Source: Mycobacterium sp. 1245805.9 (lineage in GTDB: Bacteria; Actinomycetota; Actinomycetes; Mycobacteriales; Mycobacteriaceae). Taken from it: 64,000 nt of DNA. Of the stretch, positions 31,152-40,307 are shown in pieces. The notes beneath the pieces were generated by a model. That model worked only from the letters and a program-made list of their open reading frames with translations, was not told the origin of the DNA and ran no database searches. Location: assembly GCF_001672915.1 (NCBI RefSeq), contig NZ_LZKR01000117.1, positions 1-64,000 of the forward strand, given 5' to 3'. Made by a program: the position numbers and the translations under genes. The first letter of the stretch is position 1. Each line of letters starts with the position of its first letter.

Positions 31152-31167
31152 GTTAGTGACGATTAAC
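31152..31167. promoter_or_regulatory. probable BkaR operator between fadD35 and bkaR
   Basis: GTTAGTGACGATTAAC is an inverted repeat with one mismatch per half, GTTARTN4AYTAAC. It shares its core with the palindrome before scoA and lies in the divergent promoter region, 31 nt before the bkaR start. Confidence 0.68.
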
Positions 31168-31198
31168 CGAAGGCACGAGTTGTGGACGGAGTCCCGCG

Positions 31199-31846
31199 GT
31201 GACAGCATCCGCGCCAGAGGGCCAGGCCGACGCCCCAAACCGCCGGAGCCAGTTGAAGTCCGACCGGCGCCTGCAACTCCTGTCGGCAGCCGAACGGCTC
31301 TTCGCCGAACGCGGCTTCCTCGCGGTGCGGCTCGAAGACATCGGCGCCGCCGCGGGCGTCAGCGGCCCGGCGATCTATCGCCACTTCCCCAACAAGGAGT
31401 CGCTGCTGGTCGAGTTGTTGGTGGGGATCAGCACCCGGCTGCTCGCCGGCGCCCGGAGCGCGCGAGCCCGCAACGCCGAAGCGACGGCCGCGTTGGACGA
31501 GCTGATCGACTTCCACCTCGACTTCGCCCTCGGTGAACCCGACCTGATTCGGATCCAGGACCGCGACCTGGCGCACCTGCCCGAGGCCGCCGAAAAGCAG
31601 GTCCGCAAGGCGCAGCGCCAATATGTCGAGGTCTGGGTGGGGGTGCTGCGCGAGCTCAATCCCAAGCTGGCCGAGGCCGACGCCCGGCTGACCGCCCACG
31701 CGGTGTTCGGCCTGCTGAACTCGACACCGCACAGCATGAAGTCGCCGGACGATACGCGGTCGCGACCCGCTCGCGCGACGCGGTCGCGCGCGGTCATGCG
31801 GGCGATGACGGTCGCCGCGCTGAACGCCGGCAATTCCTGCCCCTGA
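31199..31846 (+). CDS. bkaR: TetR repressor of branched-chain keto-acid genes
   Basis: A 215-residue TetR protein. The DNA-binding part (about residues 20-70) reads RRLQLLSAAERLFAERGFLAVRLEDIGAAAGVSGPAIYRHFPNKESLLVELL. The C-terminal domain would bind a metabolite. It is the positional and sequence counterpart of M. tuberculosis Rv2506, described as BkaR, a repressor of the adjoining branched-chain keto-acid operon. The GTG start has a GGAG site. Two matching palindromes (29386-29405, 31152-31167) are the likely binding sites. The C-terminus is unusually Arg/Ser-rich (SRPARATRSRAVM). Confidence 0.9.
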   Translation: MTASAPEGQADAPNRRSQLKSDRRLQLLSAAERLFAERGFLAVRLEDIGAAAGVSGPAIYRHFPNKESLLVELLVGISTRLLAGARSARARNAEATAALDELIDFHLDFALGEPDLIRIQDRDLAHLPEAAEKQVRKAQRQYVEVWVGVLRELNPKLAEADARLTAHAVFGLLNSTPHSMKSPDDTRSRPARATRSRAVMRAMTVAALNAGNSCP

Positions 31847-31913
31847 GCGGGGTAATCCGGAGACGCACCGCCGAACCGCGTGGCACAGGTACCCTGCAAG
31901 CCATGAGGTGGAC

Positions 31914-32699
31914 ATGAACGATCCACGTCGATCCGAGCGGTTTAGTCCCCCTCTACCGGGGTCAGGACCGACCGGGCGGCAGGGTTACCCGTATCCGCCC
32001 GTCGACCCCGCATACGCCGACCAGGCGGGGCCCTACTCGCCCACCTACGGCGGGTACGGCCCGCAATGGGCGCCGAGTCTGAACGACACCAAGCAGTTGC
32101 CCGGCTACTGGCAGCAGGAGCTGCCGCCGTCGGGTGAGGCGCCGCCCGACGGGACCGCACCCCCGCCGCCGGGCCGGAAGCCGCCGCGCTGGCTGTGGAT
32201 CGGCGCCGGTGTGGCGGTGCTGCTGGCGGTCGCGCTGGTGATCGCGCTGGTGCTGGTCAATGACGCGATCAAGAACCAGACGGTGGTTCCGCCGCTGCCG
32301 GCGATGCCCGGGTCCACCGAGGAGACGCCGACGCCGACCCCGTCGACGCGAACGACCCCGCCGTCGCGCACCTTCCGGCCGTTGCCGCCGCCGACGGCGT
32401 CGGGCACGCCCCCCGAGACGACCGGCCCGGTCGAGATGCAAGACGTCGTCTACAACGTCACCGGCGAGGGCCGCGCGCTCAGCATCGTCTACATCGGCAC
32501 CGGCGACATGCTGCAGACCGAGTTCAACGTCGCGCTGCCGTGGAGCAAACAGGTCAGCCTGTCCAAGTCGGCCGCCCACCCGCCGAACGTCACGGTCGTC
32601 AACTTCGGGCACAACGTCACCTGCTCGCTGACCATCGGCGGGGTTCAGGTGAGCCAGCGCGAAGGGGCGGGCCTGACGGTCTGCGACGCGCGAGGCTAG
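31914..32699 (+). CDS. proline-rich single-pass membrane protein (Rv2507-like)
   Basis: A 261-residue protein. Residues 1-85 are proline/tyrosine/glycine-rich and probably cytosolic; one transmembrane helix follows (WLWIGAGVAVLLAVALVIALVLV, about 88-112), then a Thr/Pro-rich linker and a C-terminal domain (about 175-261: VVYNVTGEGRALSIVYIG...CSLTIGGVQVSQREG). That domain resembles the MmpS-type beta-sandwich found in mycobacterial envelope proteins. The function is unknown. A GTG two codons upstream (31908) is an alternative start. Its stop overlaps the stop of the convergent MFS gene. Confidence 0.85.
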   Translation: MNDPRRSERFSPPLPGSGPTGRQGYPYPPVDPAYADQAGPYSPTYGGYGPQWAPSLNDTKQLPGYWQQELPPSGEAPPDGTAPPPPGRKPPRWLWIGAGVAVLLAVALVIALVLVNDAIKNQTVVPPLPAMPGSTEETPTPTPSTRTTPPSRTFRPLPPPTASGTPPETTGPVEMQDVVYNVTGEGRALSIVYIGTGDMLQTEFNVALPWSKQVSLSKSAAHPPNVTVVNFGHNVTCSLTIGGVQVSQREGAGLTVCDARG

Positions 32700-34021
32700 G
32701 CCTGCGCGGGCTGTTCGGCGCGCGCCGGAACCCGAACCACCAGCATCGCCACCAGTCCGGCGGTCAGCACCAGGCAGATCCCGGCGATGCCGGCGCGCAC
32801 GGCGCCGAAGACGTCGACGAAGACGGAGAACAGCCATGGCGCCACGAACGCGACGGCCCGTCCGGTCATCGTGTAGAGCCCGAACGCGACGCCCTCCCCG
32901 CCGTCCTTCGCCAGCTGCAGCAACAGGGCGCGCGACGACGCCAGCGAAGGACCCACGAACATGGCCAGCAGCAGTCCGCACAGCCAGAACGCGTGCGGGC
33001 CGGAGACCGCCATCATGGTGGCCGACACGGCGATGAGCGCGACCAGCGACCCGACGATGACCGGTTTGGATCCGATCCGGTGGTCGACGAACCCGCCGGT
33101 CATCGCGCCGATCGCGGCCACCACGCTGGCCGCCACGCCGAACACCAACACATCGGCCTGGGACAGGCCGTACACGTTGACGCCGAGCACGGCGCCGAAG
33201 CCGAAGATGGCCGCCAGCCCGTCCCGGAACAGCGCGCTGGCCCCCAGGAAATAGACCAGGTTGCGGTTGCGGCGCCATTCCGTGCGCACCTCTGCCCACA
33301 GCTTGCGGTAGCCGCCCAGCATGCCGGTCGGGCGCGACGTTTCGCCGGAGTCCGGGAGCCGGTGCGCGACGAACAGCAGCGGCAGTGCCAGCACGGCGAA
33401 CCACGCCGCGGTCAGCAGCATCGCCGCCCGGACATATAGCCCGTCGTGGACGGGCACGTGCAGCAGCCCGCGCGTCGGGCCGGTCCCGGCGATGAACCCG
33501 AAATAGACCAGTAGCAGCAGGAGCACGCTGCCGGTGAACCCGGAGGCCGCGCCGAGGCCGGAGATGCGCCCCGCCGTCTGCGGCGTCGAGACCTGACGCA
33601 GCATGGCGTTGTAGGGAACGCCGGCGAGATCACCGCACGCGGCCGTGGCCGACAGCAGCACCAGGCCCGCCCACAGATAGCTGGGGTCGTCGCGGATCAG
33701 GAACATCGAGCTGGTCGACGCGACGGCGAGACCGCTCAAGACCGTCAACACCACCCGCCGACGGTGCGGGGCCTCCACCCATACCCCCACCACCGGCGCC
33801 AGCACCGCGATGGTCAAGCCCGCGACCGCCAGCGAGCGGCCGAGCCAACTCGCCGGTGAGGTGCCACCGGACATTCCCGCCCCGACGCTGCCGGTCAGGT
33901 AGACGGAGAAGACGAAGGTCGCCACGATCGCGTTCATGCCGAGGGAGCCGCAGTCCCACAGGGCCCACGCCACCACTTGCGACGGCACGGGCCCGGCGGC
34001 GGCCGGCCCTCGCTGACTCAT
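32696..34021 (-). CDS. MFS transporter, UMF1/Atg22-like (Rv2508c-like)
   Basis: A 441-residue integral membrane protein starting MSQRGPAAAGPVPSQVVAWALWDCGSLGMNAIV. About twelve hydrophobic helices are visible. The N-terminal WALWDCGSLGMNAIVATFVFSVYLTG pattern and the AGVPYNAMLRQVSTPQTAGRISGLGAASGFTGS segment match the UMF1 (Atg22-like) branch of the major facilitator superfamily. The substrate is unknown. The open frame extends well upstream, but the first transmembrane helix and the divergent cmrA promoter argue for the start at 34021. Confidence 0.87.
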   Translation of the reverse strand: MSQRGPAAAGPVPSQVVAWALWDCGSLGMNAIVATFVFSVYLTGSVGAGMSGGTSPASWLGRSLAVAGLTIAVLAPVVGVWVEAPHRRRVVLTVLSGLAVASTSSMFLIRDDPSYLWAGLVLLSATAACGDLAGVPYNAMLRQVSTPQTAGRISGLGAASGFTGSVLLLLLVYFGFIAGTGPTRGLLHVPVHDGLYVRAAMLLTAAWFAVLALPLLFVAHRLPDSGETSRPTGMLGGYRKLWAEVRTEWRRNRNLVYFLGASALFRDGLAAIFGFGAVLGVNVYGLSQADVLVFGVAASVVAAIGAMTGGFVDHRIGSKPVIVGSLVALIAVSATMMAVSGPHAFWLCGLLLAMFVGPSLASSRALLLQLAKDGGEGVAFGLYTMTGRAVAFVAPWLFSVFVDVFGAVRAGIAGICLVLTAGLVAMLVVRVPARAEQPAQA

Positions 34022-34051
34022 GCCCGGCACTCTATTGGGTGCGAGGCTGTC

Positions 34052-34057
34052 TACCAT
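34052..34057 (+). promoter_or_regulatory. -10 element of leaderless cmrA
   Basis: TACCAT lies 7 nt before the ATG at 34065 and only about 30 nt from the divergent MFS start codon. Confidence 0.5.
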
Positions 34058-34064
34058 GGGCCGC

Positions 34065-34871
34065 ATGCCGGTGCCAGCTCCCAGTCCCGACGCGCGCGCC
34101 GTTGTCACCGGGGCTTCGCAAAACATCGGCGCGGCGCTGGCCACCGAACTCGCCGCCCGCGGACACAACCTGATCGTCACCGCGCGCCGCGAGGACCTGC
34201 TCAACGACTTAGCCGCCCGGCTGACCGACAAGTACGGCGTCGTCGTCGAGGTGCGCCCCGCCGACCTGGCCGACCCGACGGAACGGGCGAAACTGTGCGA
34301 CGAACTCGCCGCCCGCGCCATCTCGATCCTGTGCGCCAACGCGGGAACGGCGACGTTCGGTCCGGTCGCGGGCCTAGACCCGGCCGGCGAGAAGGCACAG
34401 GTGCAGCTGAATGCCATTGCCGTGCACGACCTTACATTGGCGGTGCTGCCCGGCATGGTCGAACGCAAGGCCGGCGGCATCCTGATTTCCGGTTCGACGG
34501 CGGGCAATTCGCCGATCCCCTACAACGCCACCTACGCGGCCACCAAGGCGTTCGCCAACACCTTCAGCGAATCGCTGCGAGGCGAACTGCGCCGCACCGG
34601 TGTGCACGTCACGCTGTTGGCGCCGGGACCGGTCCGCACCGACCTGCCCGACGAGGCCGAAAGGTCACTGGTCGAAAGGCTGGTGCCCGATTTCCTGTGG
34701 ATCTCGACGGAGCACACGGCCCGGGTATCGCTGGATGCCTTGGAGCGCAACAAGATGCGCGTCGTGCCGGGCCTGACGTCCAAGGCGATGTCGGTGGCGA
34801 GCGGGTACGCCCCCCGCGCGATCGTGGCGCCGATCGTGGGCAGCTTCTACAAGAAGCTCGGCGGCGGGTAG
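34065..34871 (+). CDS. cmrA: mycolate reductase, short-chain dehydrogenase
   Basis: A 268-residue SDR protein from the ATG at 34065. The NADPH site reads VVTGASQNIGAALATELAARG, a variant of TGxxxGxG, with NAG in CANAGTATFG. The catalytic Ser is in ISGSTAG and Tyr/Lys in YNATYAATKAF. It is the counterpart of Rv2509, the Corynebacterineae mycolate reductase CmrA, which reduces the 3-oxo group of newly condensed mycolates. That role is taken from the family and the conserved neighbourhood (Rv2508c, Rv2510c). A -10-like TACCAT 7 nt upstream indicates a leaderless mRNA. The insertion at 34.9-37.8 kb begins right after this gene. Confidence 0.88.
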   Translation: MPVPAPSPDARAVVTGASQNIGAALATELAARGHNLIVTARREDLLNDLAARLTDKYGVVVEVRPADLADPTERAKLCDELAARAISILCANAGTATFGPVAGLDPAGEKAQVQLNAIAVHDLTLAVLPGMVERKAGGILISGSTAGNSPIPYNATYAATKAFANTFSESLRGELRRTGVHVTLLAPGPVRTDLPDEAERSLVERLVPDFLWISTEHTARVSLDALERNKMRVVPGLTSKAMSVASGYAPRAIVAPIVGSFYKKLGGG

Positions 34872-35130
34872 GGGTTAGCTCTCAAGTTCGTTGGCATGGT
34901 GCCGGAGCTCTGAATCGTTAGTTGAGCCTCGGCGGGCAGTTGCTACTCCCCAGCCTGACTCCCTTCGAGGGTTTTGTCGCCAAGGGCGACAGGCTAATCA
35001 CCCGCAACGCAGCGATGACGAGGCAGCGGGTTTCAGATATCCGCCTTACTCGCCGCACGGACCATGTTCCGCAGGACTGTTCTGATAGCTGTTCGCACGG
35101 AAGCCGTGCGCGCCGTGGAAAGCTGGTTAC

Positions 35131-36516
35131 ATGCCTCCGTTCGCACGCTTGGCGTCAGTGTTCGGCACTGACATGGCTAACCTCAACTCAACGGTGATCC
35201 AAGCCGCGATTGATCGCAACGAGAGCGAGGACCTTGACCTCGACTGGAAGGAAGCTGACTACCCGAGAAACGAAGGCTTTGAACTCGCGAAGGACGTGAC
35301 CGCCTTCGCGAACACGATCGGCGGCATCATTGTCATCGGGGTCCGGGAAGACGGCGCCGGCCGAGCCACGGAGCCTAGACCATTCGATGTTCCGACTGGC
35401 GCCGCCGAGCGCGTTATCAGCATTCTCGGGAGCAGGGTCAGCCCATTGCTCCACGGCATTGAGGTCCGCGAGATACCCGCGGGTGATGATTTGGGTTATC
35501 TGCTGATCGTAGTGCCGCGCAGCCCGGATGCCCCTCATGCCGTTCGGGATCAGCAGAGGGGAAGCGGCCTGCACTATCCAATCCGATTGGGCCGCGTCAC
35601 CCACCACTTGCGTGAGTACGAGGTCGCCGCCCGCTACCGCGACCGCTATGCCAGTCAGTCGCAGGTTGTCAGCCGTGTGGAAGAGGTTCATCGGGACGGT
35701 CAGTCACACATCACGACGTGGACTTCGCCCTGGCTCACGGTTTCGCTGGCTCCGCGAATTACCGGCGAACGAGGTGTCGGGTCAACCGCGATACTGGCCG
35801 AGCGGAGCTTCCTCCGTCGGTGGCCAGACTTGGACCTAGCTCCTCCCGAACCAACCTTCGGCGAAGGCAACACGCGGCTGATACCCGGCGTACGCCGAGC
35901 GATTGCAACCCAGGTGCAAACGTACCAGGGCAGATCCACGGAGCCGCATGCTGAACTGCATTACGACGGAGGAGGATTCGCAGCATCCAACTTCGCATCA
36001 CCTGCGCCAGAAACACGCAAGGCCACGGGTGGGCCCGACCAGATCAAACAAGACCTGATGGAATTCGTCTTGTTGGATTTCGTATTGTTCCTGAGCCACC
36101 ATGCGGTTGACTGCGGCGCCTCGGGGGAATGCCTCCTAAAGGCGCAGCAGCTTTTGGCCCAGCAGACAGGCCGCTCGGATCCGGCGATGCGAACCAGAGT
36201 GTTCGCCCCGGAACGCCTCATCGCCGGAAGGACCGACACCACGTACTACCCTCCAGAGGACTCACTTGTCCTAAGTGGCAACCAGACTCGTCCCGCGGCT
36301 TTAACTGCTTCTCTGGAGGAACTCACATCAGTTAGCCCGGAGGCTGCAGTAGTTGCATCACATGCGCTGGCGGCAGACATCCTAGGCGAGTTCGGAATCG
36401 TGGAACCGATGATTCTTCGCCCAGACGGGTCACTCGATGTGAAGAATGTGAGCTTTCCCCTAAACGAAGTGCTCAACAGGTGGGGTTCATCGCACAATAT
36501 GACGGTTGCGAACTGA
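35131..36516 (+). CDS. Schlafen/AlbA_2-domain putative DNA/RNA-binding protein
   Basis: A 461-residue protein; an internal ATG at 35173 is an alternative start. Residues 31-74 carry the AlbA_2 (Schlafen) signature ESEDLDLDWKEA...FELAKDVTAFANTIGGIIVIGVRED: an acidic-x-Lys motif (D38, K40) followed by AFANTxGGxxxIGV. The domain continues to about residue 170. The rest, with a DxxxxQVQT-like stretch and helical segments, resembles no family I know. AlbA_2 proteins bind nucleic acids and several act in phage defence or RNA cleavage. Codon use is less G+C-biased than in the neighbours, suggesting transfer. It forms a pair with the Rx4H protein 125 nt downstream. Confidence 0.82.
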   Translation: MPPFARLASVFGTDMANLNSTVIQAAIDRNESEDLDLDWKEADYPRNEGFELAKDVTAFANTIGGIIVIGVREDGAGRATEPRPFDVPTGAAERVISILGSRVSPLLHGIEVREIPAGDDLGYLLIVVPRSPDAPHAVRDQQRGSGLHYPIRLGRVTHHLREYEVAARYRDRYASQSQVVSRVEEVHRDGQSHITTWTSPWLTVSLAPRITGERGVGSTAILAERSFLRRWPDLDLAPPEPTFGEGNTRLIPGVRRAIATQVQTYQGRSTEPHAELHYDGGGFAASNFASPAPETRKATGGPDQIKQDLMEFVLLDFVLFLSHHAVDCGASGECLLKAQQLLAQQTGRSDPAMRTRVFAPERLIAGRTDTTYYPPEDSLVLSGNQTRPAALTASLEELTSVSPEAAVVASHALAADILGEFGIVEPMILRPDGSLDVKNVSFPLNEVLNRWGSSHNMTVAN

Positions 36517-36628
36517 GGAACTTACCCACTGCATGCAACGCTAACGGAACCCCGGACGTCTCAGTTCGGCAGCAGCCGACCGCACCGCGATGACGTGTTG
36601 GCAGCGCCGGGCCGTCGTGATTAATCGT

Positions 36629-36634
36629 TACGAT
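36629..36634 (+). promoter_or_regulatory. -10 element of leaderless Rx4H gene
   Basis: TACGAT ends 7 nt before the ATG at 36642, so the second island gene probably has its own promoter and a leaderless mRNA. Confidence 0.45.
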
Positions 36635-36641
36635 TCGCGCC

Positions 36642-37751
36642 ATGGCGACCGAAAATGAATTGCAGCGGTGGGGTCAGGTGTTCGACCGGATCCTCATTCC
36701 GTACGACAGTCCAATGTCTGCGGTGCGGATGCTCGCCGAGGCCAGTCGGCCATTCCCTCACACTCAAGCCGTCGGTGTCGCCGCACTGATGCTGATTGAG
36801 CCCCTTACCGCGGCGTGGGATGCCGATCCACCTCCAAAAGGATCCGAGCTGTCGGAATGGATAGGCCCTGCCTACGCAGCGGCGAAGTCGATTAACCTGT
36901 CCTCGACAGAGCTAGGCCAATTTGTTGAGTACATCGAGCTGGTGCGGCAGGCGCGTGACCGGATAGCGGGGATGGGCCCCGAGAATTTCACCCTCGAAAG
37001 TGTCCTCCGAGATCTTGAGCTTGATTTCAAGCTCGCGGTGCTCGTGGCGCGCCTGGGACATAACGGCATCTTGCAACTTATCGACCGACGCATCGTGGAC
37101 GCCGGCCGCGCAGCCCGTCGCGAAGAATCTCCACCCGCGCCAAATCTTGACCTGCTAAGGCTCGAGGCAACGGAGACCTCAAACTATCGCACCATGAGTT
37201 ACTCCGATATTCGAGCCATGGCTGATCCGGGAGTGATGACCCTTGAGGAGTACCTGCACGGCGACCCAGAAGCCGAGAGAGCTCCGATTCTTAAATACTT
37301 TGCAGCACAATGGGTCACACACATGACTACTCTCTGGGATGAGCACTACAGGCCCAATCTTGCTGCGCTGCATGGGTGCGAGAAGATCGATGTTGCCTCG
37401 GACCTGTTCGCTGACTTGAACAAAATGCGCCAAGACTACGTGCACAATCGGGGCTGGGCAACAGCGAAGCAAGCAAAGAATAAACGGCTTAGATGGTTTG
37501 AACAGGGCGATTCTATGATCCCAACGGGAGCGAACTACGAACAGCTGTTCAAAGCGCTGCAGTCCGAGCTAGATCTACTCGCACAGCCCCCGGTACCCAA
37601 GGACAAACCCAACCGGACCTCCGTCAAGGGCCAGGTGCCGATCGCTCTCAGGAGCCTATTCGAGCAGACTGCTGCAGCAGTCGGGTTAGGGACCGATGCA
37701 GCCCTCGAAGATGCGTTAACCAAGTGGGTTCAGGCTCGCCAACAAGGCTAA
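36642..37751 (+). CDS. unknown protein with HEPN-like Rx4H motif
   Basis: A 369-residue, mostly alpha-helical soluble protein without signal peptide. The first 180 residues are helical and show no known motif. A second helical part (about 200-300) contains DLFADLNKMRQDYVHNRGWAT, in which R263-QDYV-H268 fits the Rx4-6H catalytic motif of HEPN ribonucleases. The final 40 residues (VPIALRSLFEQTAAAVGLGTDAALEDALTKWV) could be a small helical DNA- or partner-binding unit. I do not recognise the full-length family. Lower-G+C codons and its place beside the AlbA_2 gene suggest a horizontally acquired two-gene module. The HEPN assignment rests on one motif and predicted helices. Confidence 0.75.
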   Translation: MATENELQRWGQVFDRILIPYDSPMSAVRMLAEASRPFPHTQAVGVAALMLIEPLTAAWDADPPPKGSELSEWIGPAYAAAKSINLSSTELGQFVEYIELVRQARDRIAGMGPENFTLESVLRDLELDFKLAVLVARLGHNGILQLIDRRIVDAGRAARREESPPAPNLDLLRLEATETSNYRTMSYSDIRAMADPGVMTLEEYLHGDPEAERAPILKYFAAQWVTHMTTLWDEHYRPNLAALHGCEKIDVASDLFADLNKMRQDYVHNRGWATAKQAKNKRLRWFEQGDSMIPTGANYEQLFKALQSELDLLAQPPVPKDKPNRTSVKGQVPIALRSLFEQTAAAVGLGTDAALEDALTKWVQARQQG

Positions 37752-37864
37752 CCGAGCTACCCGCAAGCGCCGTCGTTGTTCTGAGTGGCGGCGCATCGGG
37801 TAGTGACGGTGAGCGCGACTCGGCGAGCCTCATATCTAGCGCAGGCGGTTTCTGCGTGAACCCG

Positions 37865-39427
37865 TTACTTCCGGCGGCGTCCGCTGGTCCCGAAGATGGC
37901 TTTGACCGCTTCGCGTATCGCCGTATTGATGCCGCTTTTCACCGTCGGGTTCTGCAGCACTTCTTCCCACATCGCCGGGCCCTTTGGCTCGAAGGGCTCC
38001 GGCATCGGCGGAACCGGCTCATTCGCCGGGACTGGCGGCTGGTCGGACTGGACTTGCGGCGACGGCGGCCCGGGCTGGGTTTGCGGGGTCGGCGGAAGCT
38101 GCTGAGATTGTTGAACCGTTTGACCGTACTTCGCTTGCAGCGGACTATTTTTCGCCGCTGCGGAGATCGCATCGGTGCCGATCGACGCCATCAGCGAGCG
38201 GGGCACCCGCATGCGCGTCCACGCGACGGGAGTCGGTGCGCCCTTTTCGGACAGCACGGTCACGACGGCCTCGCCGATGCCCAGCGACGTCAGCGCCGAC
38301 TCCAGGTCGTAGACATCGGTTTTCGGGTAGGTGCGCACGGTCTTGGACAGAGCCTGCTGATCGTCGGGAGTGAACGCCCGCAGGGCGTGCTGCACCCGAG
38401 CACCCAGCTGAGATAGCACGTCATTGGGTATGTCCGTCGGTAGCTGGGTGCAGAAGAAGACGCCGACACCCTTGGAGCGGATCAGCTTGACGGTTTGTTC
38501 GACCTGTTCGAGGAACGCCTTGGACGCGTCGGCGAAAAGCAGGTGCGCCTCGTCGAAGAAGAACACCAACTTGGGCCTGTCGACGTCGCCGATCTCGGGC
38601 AGTTTGGTGTACAGGTCGGCGAGCAGCCACATGAGGAAGGTGGAGAAGATGACCGGACGCACCGACTGGCCGGTGAACTCCAGCAGCGAGATGATGCCGT
38701 GCCCGTCGTCGACGCGCAGCAGATCGTTCGGGTCGAGCTTGGGCTCGCCGAAAAACGTGTCGCCACCCTCCGCGTCGAGGTTCACCAGCGCCCGAAGGAT
38801 GACGCCCGCCGTCGTCGCCGACACGCCGCCCAGGGATTTCAGGTCTTCCTTGCCCGCGTCACTGGTCAAGTAGCTGATGGCGCCGCGCAGATCGTCGGTG
38901 GTGACCAGCCGCCAGTCTCGGCCCTTCGCCCAATGGAAGATCAACCCGAGCGTGGACTCCTGGGTAGCATTGAGCCCCAACACCTTTGACAACAGCACGG
39001 GGCCGAAGCTGTCGACCGTCGCGCGTATCGGCACACCGATTCCCTTGGTGCCCAACGACAGGAACTCCACCGGGTAGGCCGTCCCCGCCCAGTTGTCGCC
39101 GGTGTCTTTCGCACGCGCGGCGGTCTTGTCGTTGGCTTCCCCGGGCCGAGACAGCCCGGACAGGTCGCCCTTCACATCGGCCATCAGCACGGGCACCCCC
39201 GCGGCGCTGAGCTGTTCGGCGATCAGTTGCAGCGTCTTGGTTTTGCCGGTTCCCGTCGCCCCGGCCACCAGGCCGTGACGGTTGATGGTGGCCAGCGGGA
39301 TGCGGATCTGCGCGGTCGGATCCGCCGCCCCGTCGACGACGACCGTGCCCAATTCCAAAGCCTGGCCGTGGACGGCATAGCCGCTGGCGATCCGCTGCGC
39401 GGGTGTCGCCGCTGATTCGGTGGTCAT
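37865..39427 (-). CDS. HerA-like DUF853 ATPase
   Basis: A 520-residue protein starting [16 protein letters not shown]. Walker A is [10 protein letters not shown] near residue 55 and Walker B is [12 protein letters not shown]; an Arg-finger-like region and a [17 protein letters not shown] segment follow. The core matches the DUF853 group of HerA/FtsK-type hexameric ATPases. The C-terminal 110 residues include a long Pro/Gln-rich linker and a basic end (GTSGRRRK). HerA relatives move DNA, but the mycobacterial protein (Rv2510c-like) has no proven role. It is conserved at this locus, so it is not counted as part of the adjacent island. The start follows from the homologous N-terminus; a longer upstream frame overlaps the orn promoter. 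Confidence 0.87.
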   Translation of the reverse strand: MTTESAATPAQRIASGYAVHGQALELGTVVVDGAADPTAQIRIPLATINRHGLVAGATGTGKTKTLQLIAEQLSAAGVPVLMADVKGDLSGLSRPGEANDKTAARAKDTGDNWAGTAYPVEFLSLGTKGIGVPIRATVDSFGPVLLSKVLGLNATQESTLGLIFHWAKGRDWRLVTTDDLRGAISYLTSDAGKEDLKSLGGVSATTAGVILRALVNLDAEGGDTFFGEPKLDPNDLLRVDDGHGIISLLEFTGQSVRPVIFSTFLMWLLADLYTKLPEIGDVDRPKLVFFFDEAHLLFADASKAFLEQVEQTVKLIRSKGVGVFFCTQLPTDIPNDVLSQLGARVQHALRAFTPDDQQALSKTVRTYPKTDVYDLESALTSLGIGEAVVTVLSEKGAPTPVAWTRMRVPRSLMASIGTDAISAAAKNSPLQAKYGQTVQQSQQLPPTPQTQPGPPSPQVQSDQPPVPANEPVPPMPEPFEPKGPAMWEEVLQNPTVKSGINTAIREAVKAIFGTSGRRRK

Positions 39428-39514
39428 CGTCCTCGCCCCTCTTCCCGAGTCGCCCCCAGCCGGCACACTCACACTACTTCCCAGGCCCCGGCAGAGGCAG
39501 AGCTCAAATGCGCA

Positions 39515-39520
39515 TACGCT
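39515..39520 (+). promoter_or_regulatory. -10 element of leaderless orn
   Basis: TACGCT lies 7 nt before the GTG start codon at 39528. Confidence 0.5.
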
Positions 39521-39527
39521 GAGCGCT

Positions 39528-40175
39528 GTGCGCGACGAATTGGTGTGGATCGACTGCGAGATGACCGGGCTCGACCTGGCCTCGGACAAGTTGATCGAGA
39601 TCGCGGTGCTGGTCACCGACGCCGAGCTGAACGTCCTGGGCGACGGGGTCGACGTGGTGATCCACGCCGACGACGCCGCGCTGTCGTCGATGATCGACGT
39701 GGTTGCCGAAATGCATTCGCGTTCGGGGCTCATCGACGAGGTGAAGGCGTCCACCGTCGACCTGGCGACCGCCGAGGCGATGGTGCTGGACTACATCACC
39801 ACGCACGTCAAGCAGCCCAAGACGGCGCCACTGGCGGGCAACTCGATCGCCACGGACCGCTCGTTCATCGCCCGCGACATGCCAAAGCTGGACTCCTACC
39901 TGCACTACCGGATGATCGACGTCAGCTCCATCAAGGAACTGTGCCGGCGGTGGTATCCGCGCATCTATTACGGTCAGCCCGCCAAGGGGCTCACGCACCG
40001 GGCGCTGGCCGACATCCACGAATCCATCCGCGAGCTGCAGTACTACCGGCGGACCGCGTTCGTGCCCCTGCCGGGGCCGTCTACCAGCGAAATCGAGATG
40101 GTGGTCGCCGATCTCCAGGACGGAGAGAACCCAACTCAAACAATCGATTCGGAGACCGAGCCACCGAGCGGCTAG
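39528..40175 (+). CDS. orn: oligoribonuclease
   Basis: A 215-residue DEDDh 3'-5' exonuclease from GTG at 39528. The first catalytic pair is D9 and E11 in [12 protein letters not shown]; later marks are [56 protein letters not shown] and the final catalytic His/Asp in [19 protein letters not shown]. It degrades 2-5 nt RNA oligomers at the end of mRNA decay and also linear c-di-nucleotide products. The C-terminal 35 residues, acidic and Pro/Thr-rich, extend beyond the usual core. tRNA-His follows 53 nt downstream, as in M. tuberculosis. Confidence 0.95.
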   Translation: MRDELVWIDCEMTGLDLASDKLIEIAVLVTDAELNVLGDGVDVVIHADDAALSSMIDVVAEMHSRSGLIDEVKASTVDLATAEAMVLDYITTHVKQPKTAPLAGNSIATDRSFIARDMPKLDSYLHYRMIDVSSIKELCRRWYPRIYYGQPAKGLTHRALADIHESIRELQYYRRTAFVPLPGPSTSEIEMVVADLQDGENPTQTIDSETEPPSG

Positions 40176-40228
40176 TATCGAGGGTCGCCGCTGGTTGGCC
40201 CAGGTATGGATGCCGGCTCGCGGCCATG

Positions 40229-40304
40229 GTGGCTGTAGTTCAGTTGGTAGAGCACCAGGTTGTGATCCTGGGTGTCGCGGGTTCGAGTCCCGTCAGCCAC
40301 CCCA
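40229..40304 (+). tRNA. tRNA-His (anticodon GTG)
   Basis: A full cloverleaf: acceptor GTGGCTG/CAGCCAC, anticodon stem CCAGG/CCTGG with loop TTGTGAT (GTG at 40262-40264), and T arm CGCGG-GTTCGAG-...-CCCG. G at 40228 can serve as G-1, paired with C73 (40301), the hallmark of tRNA-His. CCA is encoded (40302-40304). Confidence 0.97.
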
Positions 40305-40307
40305 ACA

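Larger units (their letters stand above)
34872..37864. other. lower-G+C insertion between cmrA and the HerA-like ATPase gene
   Basis: cmrA and the gene at 37865 correspond to Rv2509 and Rv2510c, which are neighbours in M. tuberculosis. Here about 3 kb of visibly A+T-richer DNA with different codon use separates them. It holds two unfamiliar genes and 259 nt of non-coding DNA at the left end in which I see no gene. No integrase, transposase or clear flanking repeat is visible, so the mode of entry is unknown. Confidence 0.7.

Noticed and set aside
37865..39427. HerA-like ATPase as a third member of the AlbA_2/Rx4H island, since HerA plus nuclease pairs occur in defence systems.
   Set aside because: The ATPase gene is the Rv2510c counterpart, keeps normal high G+C and conserved synteny with orn, and faces the opposite direction.
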